A DNA stretch of 64,000 bases, from the NCBI GenBank assembly GCA_001599595.1, contig BCHH01000021.1:115095-179094 (forward strand), given 5' to 3'. The position numbers and the translations under genes are program-made. The first letter of the stretch is position 1; every line of letters begins with the position of its first letter. Below, piece by piece: positions 60,483-64,000 of the stretch. The notes below the pieces were generated by a model that saw only the letters and a list, made by a program, of their open reading frames with translations, was not told the DNA's origin and did not search any database. This stretch comes from Beverwykella pulmonaria. Its lineage: Eukaryota > Ascomycota > Dothideomycetes > Pleosporales > Melanommataceae.

Positions 60483-62532
60483 ATGGAGGTCGAGAGCAAG
60501 TGGAAGCAGGCAAGCTTACCCAAGCTCAGCATCAAAGAGGGGGAGGGGAATAGGAGGGATAGCTTAAGTAGTGAGAGGACGCGCGACTCTGGGTATAATA
60601 GTGATCCGGATATCTCGCTTTCGCCGCTGGAGTTTGGGCAGCAAGACGGTACGTCCACTCAGCCAAGACTGTGTCACTTGAGGAAGAAAGAGATGTGATG
60701 GATCACGAGGAACACTGCTGACCTGGATGATAGGTTCTACGTTGGCTTGCTTCCAGCAACCTCTCCCTTCTCTGACGTTTGAGTACGTTGACGTTGAAGC
60801 TCCGGCTTGTGCGAAGACGGCGAGAGTACCCAAGGGCGCTTACGGTTCCATTTTGATCAAGAGATATGGTGGTACCCCAAAGGCAGCTGCAGTAAACAAA
60901 GTCAAAGTTACTAGCAATCCGGGTTGCTCTCTGGCTGTTCAAAGTGCCGGCAAACCTGACTGGTAAGCCGAGACTCATCTATGATCTATTGAATGTTATA
61001 CTGAGACATACCTAGGACCAACGCGTTCAAGAACCCACCTGAGGTCGAGGTTCTTCACATCGCATCTCCCAAAGACAAGGTCAAAACGTCGCGCAAAGAA
61101 GAGGTGGAACTGTGGATTGACGAGTCCATCCCATCCCACAACAGACCCAAAGAACGCGTATCCTCCATCGTCTCCCTCTCGTCTGCAGACAGCGCCGACA
61201 TGTACTCCGTTATGGAAGACAGCGACGACGACGAGGCTGCCGAACTAGGCCCTAGCATCCTTTCCAAAGCCACCCTCCAAACCATCGAGCTCATCATGCG
61301 CAAAATCGAAGTCAACCTAGGCTACGCAGCCTACATCCAATGCGCCGGCGGCGGCCAATCATCCCGAAGACCCAGCGGCACCGGCGAGACATCTCGTAAC
61401 GCTGGCCGTGGAACTGCACAGGGAGGAGCAAGCGGGAAACGCAAATCCAGACCAGATGAGAGCACGCCCTCCGAAAACCCCGACGACGACGGCCCTACAA
61501 AGCGCCGCCGCGTCTCTATTGCCACAACCGAAGACTCCGAACCTGGGCCCCGCTTCGCCTGCCCCTTCTACAAGCACGATCCGAATCGGTACCGCAACCG
61601 TCGAACTTGCCCCGGCCCCGGCTGGCCCACCGTACACAGGATGAAAGAGCATTTGTACCGTGCTCATGCGCAGCCTATCTTTTGTCCAAGATGCTATACA
61701 ATGTTTGACTCAGACAACGAGTTCTCGGTGCATTTGAGGTCGAATCCGTGTCTGATTTCTGCACCACAGCCCATCGACGGGATCGATCGGGAGACATTAA
61801 TGGGTTTGCGGAAGCGGAGTCCAGCATTGAGACTGGAAGAGGACAAGTGGAGAGATACGTATCGGTTGTTGTTTCCAGAGGTAGAGGACGCGGATATTCC
61901 GAGTCCTTGTAAGTATCCCTTCTCCCAAAACAAAATATGTGTGTGCGTGTGTTTTGCTGACTGCGGACTGTGTAGATTATGACAGCAACTCGCCGTCTGA
62001 GGAATCTCGCCGTTTCCGAAGAGAACTGCTGGAGCGTATTCGGAGAGAGTTGTTTGCTACGGCAGAGCAGGAAACAGGGCCTGCGGAGCAGAATCTACTA
62101 AGGCAGGTTGCGGACATCATCCAAAGATGCGAGAACGACCTCTTGTCTTCTTTTCATCCGATGCCCACGCAACAACAATCTCAACCCCCGACCATCCAAC
62201 CGCCATACCAATCCAACCCTCCAAACCAACGTCAAACCGACCAACCAGCAGATCGAGCCCCAGCACCAATGCCACCCCAACCTAGAACTCATGCATCAGC
62301 GACATCTACCCATAACTCTAGATCTCAGAACACTAGTATCCCAGTTATTGCACCATCGCAGTTCTTCCCCGAGCCTCCATCTGTTCAGTATGCGCCCCTG
62401 GTGTGGGAAGATCATCCCCAGAGTCCATCAAGCGAGTGGATCGACTGGTATGCAGTATTTCCACCGGGGCCAGAGAGCCAAGCGGATCGTGGAGGGGGCC
62501 CTCCTACATTGGCTACCCCTGTATGGACATAA
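60483..62532 (+). CDS. Putative zinc-finger protein of filamentous fungi
   Basis: Four exons, 60483-60648, 60734-60962, 61016-61908 and 61976-62532, give 614 aa from MEVESKWKQASLPKL; an in-frame ATG at 60393 would add 30 residues. The N-terminal half is hydrophilic and Ser-rich (SLSSERTRDSGYNSDPD; SIVSLSSADSADMYSVMED), with a basic stretch GPTKRRRVS that may be a nuclear signal. The centre carries a Cys/His region: RFACPFYKHDPNRYRNRRTC, then MKEHLYRAH, then FCPRCYTMFDSDNEFSVHLR and a final Cys. This is a degenerate C2H2-like arrangement that recurs in uncharacterised Pezizomycotina proteins. After it comes a charged helix (RRFRRELLERIRRELFATAE) and a Pro/Gln-rich tail. DNA or RNA binding is possible but not shown. 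No DNA-binding domain of a named class is seen. Confidence 0.75.
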
Positions 62533-62774
62533 GAGGTTTCCTATGTATGGTTGGACTATAAGTAAGAACAGAGGGCTAATGAGACCGAGCTTCCTTCTTT
62601 CTGTGGATCAAAATATGATAGGATTAGATGTAGCAAGAGTGGAGTGCACTGATCCTAATACATATCTCACTCGGTCTGCTCAAATGAATATCAAACTTCG
62701 AGCTCCCAGAACGAGGATAATATATCCACGAAGAAATGCTTGACCTCTCAGCACGAAATCAAGTCCCTTGCCCT

Positions 62775-63500
62775 TCACTTGAACGTCTTCAAATTAAACT
62801 CACACCCCTTCTCCAATGCCCTCTTATACGCCTCTCGTCCATGAAACCTCACAATCCACTCCTGCACCCTCGAAAACCTCTCTCTTTCAAACCATCCCCT
62901 CTGATCACAAATATCAAACCCAAAACTCATGTTCAAATCACTCAGCCCCACTTTTTCTCTCCTTACTAGGGTTTCTCACTAAGCACACCTTCTATCAGCC
63001 AGAAAATCGGGGGCAAATCGTTCATGAAGTGGCTAATCATGGGTGAAACGAAGAGGCGCACAAGCCATGAAACGGGAGCAGGGACTTGCTGGGGCAGGAT
63101 ATCGAAGAGCAGCGTAAAATCAGCCTTCACGACCAGAGTCCCCGTTGCGAACTCGGTGAAGAACGTATCTCGCCAGCGATTTTTTTCGTTCTCGGGCTCG
63201 AAACGCCCCTCCCCATATTCCTCACTAACAAACCGTAGGACTAGCCCTCGACTCCGTCACAAGACCAGGGTAAATCTGAATCGCCGGCGGCGGGAGCGTC
63301 CCATTCGGGTTCTCCACTGTTAAAATCGGTGCCTTGCCGAGTTTGTGGATTTCCTTAAAGGATTGCGGGGCGGCGCCATTTTTGCGAGGGTAGTTCTTTA
63401 CGTTGTATTTTGTGCCATGGGCAAGGGAGAGTTCTTCCAATGCCCACAGATATTTGAAGGGGATGGCGGAGCTGAGGTTGTAGAGGGTGAGGATGGTGGT
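62775..63500 (-). pseudogene. Glutathione S-transferase-like gene, frame broken
   Basis: Three consecutive minus-strand pieces in different frames together follow a GST. Piece 1 (63500-63249) has the thioredoxin-like start ILTLYNLSSAIPFKYLWALE and KLGKAPILTVEN, ending TESR. Piece 2 (about 63244-62969) reads LVLRFVSEEYGEGRFEPEN and then TFFTEFATGTLVVKADF, up to a TAG at 62966-62968. Piece 3 (about 62955-62775) reads VGLSDLNMSFGFDICDQRG and ends EAYKRALEKGCEFNLKTFK. The break between 1 and 2 is one extra base near 63245, and no intron explains it. The piece 1 frame has no ATG upstream. Substrate class unknown. It is either a decayed gene or a gene with base-calling errors. Confidence 0.7.
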
Positions 63501-63601
63501 TTGAGGTTTGGAGCACGTGTTGGATGGAAGAGTCTGAGGATCGGGTGGATTGGTTGGGAGGTGGGCGGGAGGTTGGTATGGGATTGTAGGTGTGGTCGCC
63601 T

Positions 63602-63901
63602 TATGTCTTAGAATCTTATATACGCTATGGCTGCTGAGAAATCTCTTCCAAACTTTGGGAAACCTAGCCCTTGCGGTTAAAAAGACATGACCAATCAACA
63701 AATACTGCCTGATAAATAATCTGCTGAAGTGTTACCCTCTTCGCAACCCTATGGCCGCAGCGGGTCGGCGCCCTCCCTGCTAGCGTACTCGCCTCCCATG
63801 TTACTTGCCACAACATATTGCCACATTAGAGTTGAGCGAGCTGTCCTAAAAAGTATATAAGAAGAGGATAGTATTAGGTGGTGGGTGGGGAGGAGGTTAA
63901 G
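63602..63901. other. Short intergenic stretch
   Basis: About 300 bp between the broken GST and the stop codon of the edge gene. No gene seen. Confidence 0.45.
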
Positions 63902-64000
63902 TTAAAATGTAGCTAATTGAGAGAGGCTAATGTGCGACTGCAGCAGCTTGACCACGGCCTCGTGCCCGCTCGCTGCCGCCCACGATAGCGGCGTCCGTCC
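63902..64000 (-). CDS. C-terminal end of an ankyrin-repeat protein (partial, cut by window edge)
   Basis: The last 32 codons and TAA of a gene that continues beyond the window. They read GRTPLSWAAASGHEAVVKLL followed by QSHISLSQLATF. The first part is a near-consensus ankyrin repeat (TPLxxAAxxGHxxVVKLLL). This exact flavour, with PLSWAA, is common in the repeat arrays of fungal NLR-type (STAND) proteins, but the rest of the protein is not visible, so the type is inferred. The repeat is cut short before its end and the protein stops nine residues later. Confidence 0.7.
   Translation of the reverse strand, partial: GRTPLSWAAASGHEAVVKLLQSHISLSQLATF

Noticed and set aside
63601..63701. In-frame extension of the GST-like frame up to 63701
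   Set aside because: No ATG in that frame, and the translated text upstream of ILTLYNLSS is not GST-like.

Overview
The window looks like nuclear DNA of a filamentous ascomycete (Pezizomycotina), most probably a Dothideomycete. The class is inferred from the flavour of the VeA and delta-12 desaturase proteins and is less certain than the subphylum. The evidence for the subphylum is as follows: genes lie on both strands without operons; introns are short (about 45-160 nt) with GTAAGT/GTATGT-type donors and CTAAC-like branch sites; and several proteins are typical of filamentous fungi (VeA, fungal LtrA-like and RTA1 proteins, a Mid1 channel subunit). No rRNA, tRNA, CRISPR array or intact transposon was recognised.

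Layout, left to right. 0.4-2.0 kb: GPI-type aspartyl protease (-). 3.5-4.7 kb: clamp-loader subunit RFC4/RFC2 (+). 4.9-6.1 kb: RTA1-like membrane protein (-). 6.9-11.8 kb: TRAPP subunit Trs130 (+). 12.4-13.7 kb: unknown basic coiled-coil protein (+). 14.1-15.1 kb: Spt4 with an unusual N-terminal extension (-), divergent from protein phosphatase 5 (+, 15.4-17.0 kb). 17.6-19.0 kb: unknown fungal protein (+). 19.5-21.5 kb: Mid1 calcium channel subunit (-). 22.4-24.7 kb: peroxisomal-type long-chain acyl-CoA synthetase (-). 25.9-27.7 kb: O-acetylhomoserine sulfhydrylase (-). 30.4-32.3 kb: velvet regulator VeA (-), followed by 6.4 kb without a convincing gene. 38.7-41.1 kb: LtrA-like membrane protein (-). 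41.9-43.9 kb: Na+/H+ antiporter (-). 46.6-48.2 kb: delta-12 fatty acid desaturase (+). 49.4-51.9 kb: complex I 75/78 kDa subunit (+). 52.9-53.4 kb: splicing factor Cwc21 (-), divergent from Cdc123 (+, 53.7-54.9 kb). 55.2-57.7 kb: Golgi tether Cog1 (+). 58.2-59.3 kb: unknown protein (+). 60.5-62.5 kb: putative zinc-finger protein (+). 62.8-63.5 kb: broken glutathione S-transferase-like gene (-). At the right edge, the last codons of an ankyrin-repeat gene (-).

Most of the window is housekeeping: replication, transcription, splicing, eIF2 assembly, Golgi trafficking (Trs130 and Cog1), respiration, and lipid and sulfur metabolism. These genes do not form a cluster or a shared pathway. The gene models were built by hand by joining open frames at GT/AG sites. 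Total coding lengths were checked to be multiples of three and junction residues were matched to remembered family patterns, but no alignment or search was run. I did not find a clearly new biological system. The best leads are the extended Spt4, the decayed GST beside a probable NLR-type ankyrin gene end, the large gene-free region upstream of veA, and several introns whose retention or alternative acceptors would change a protein.
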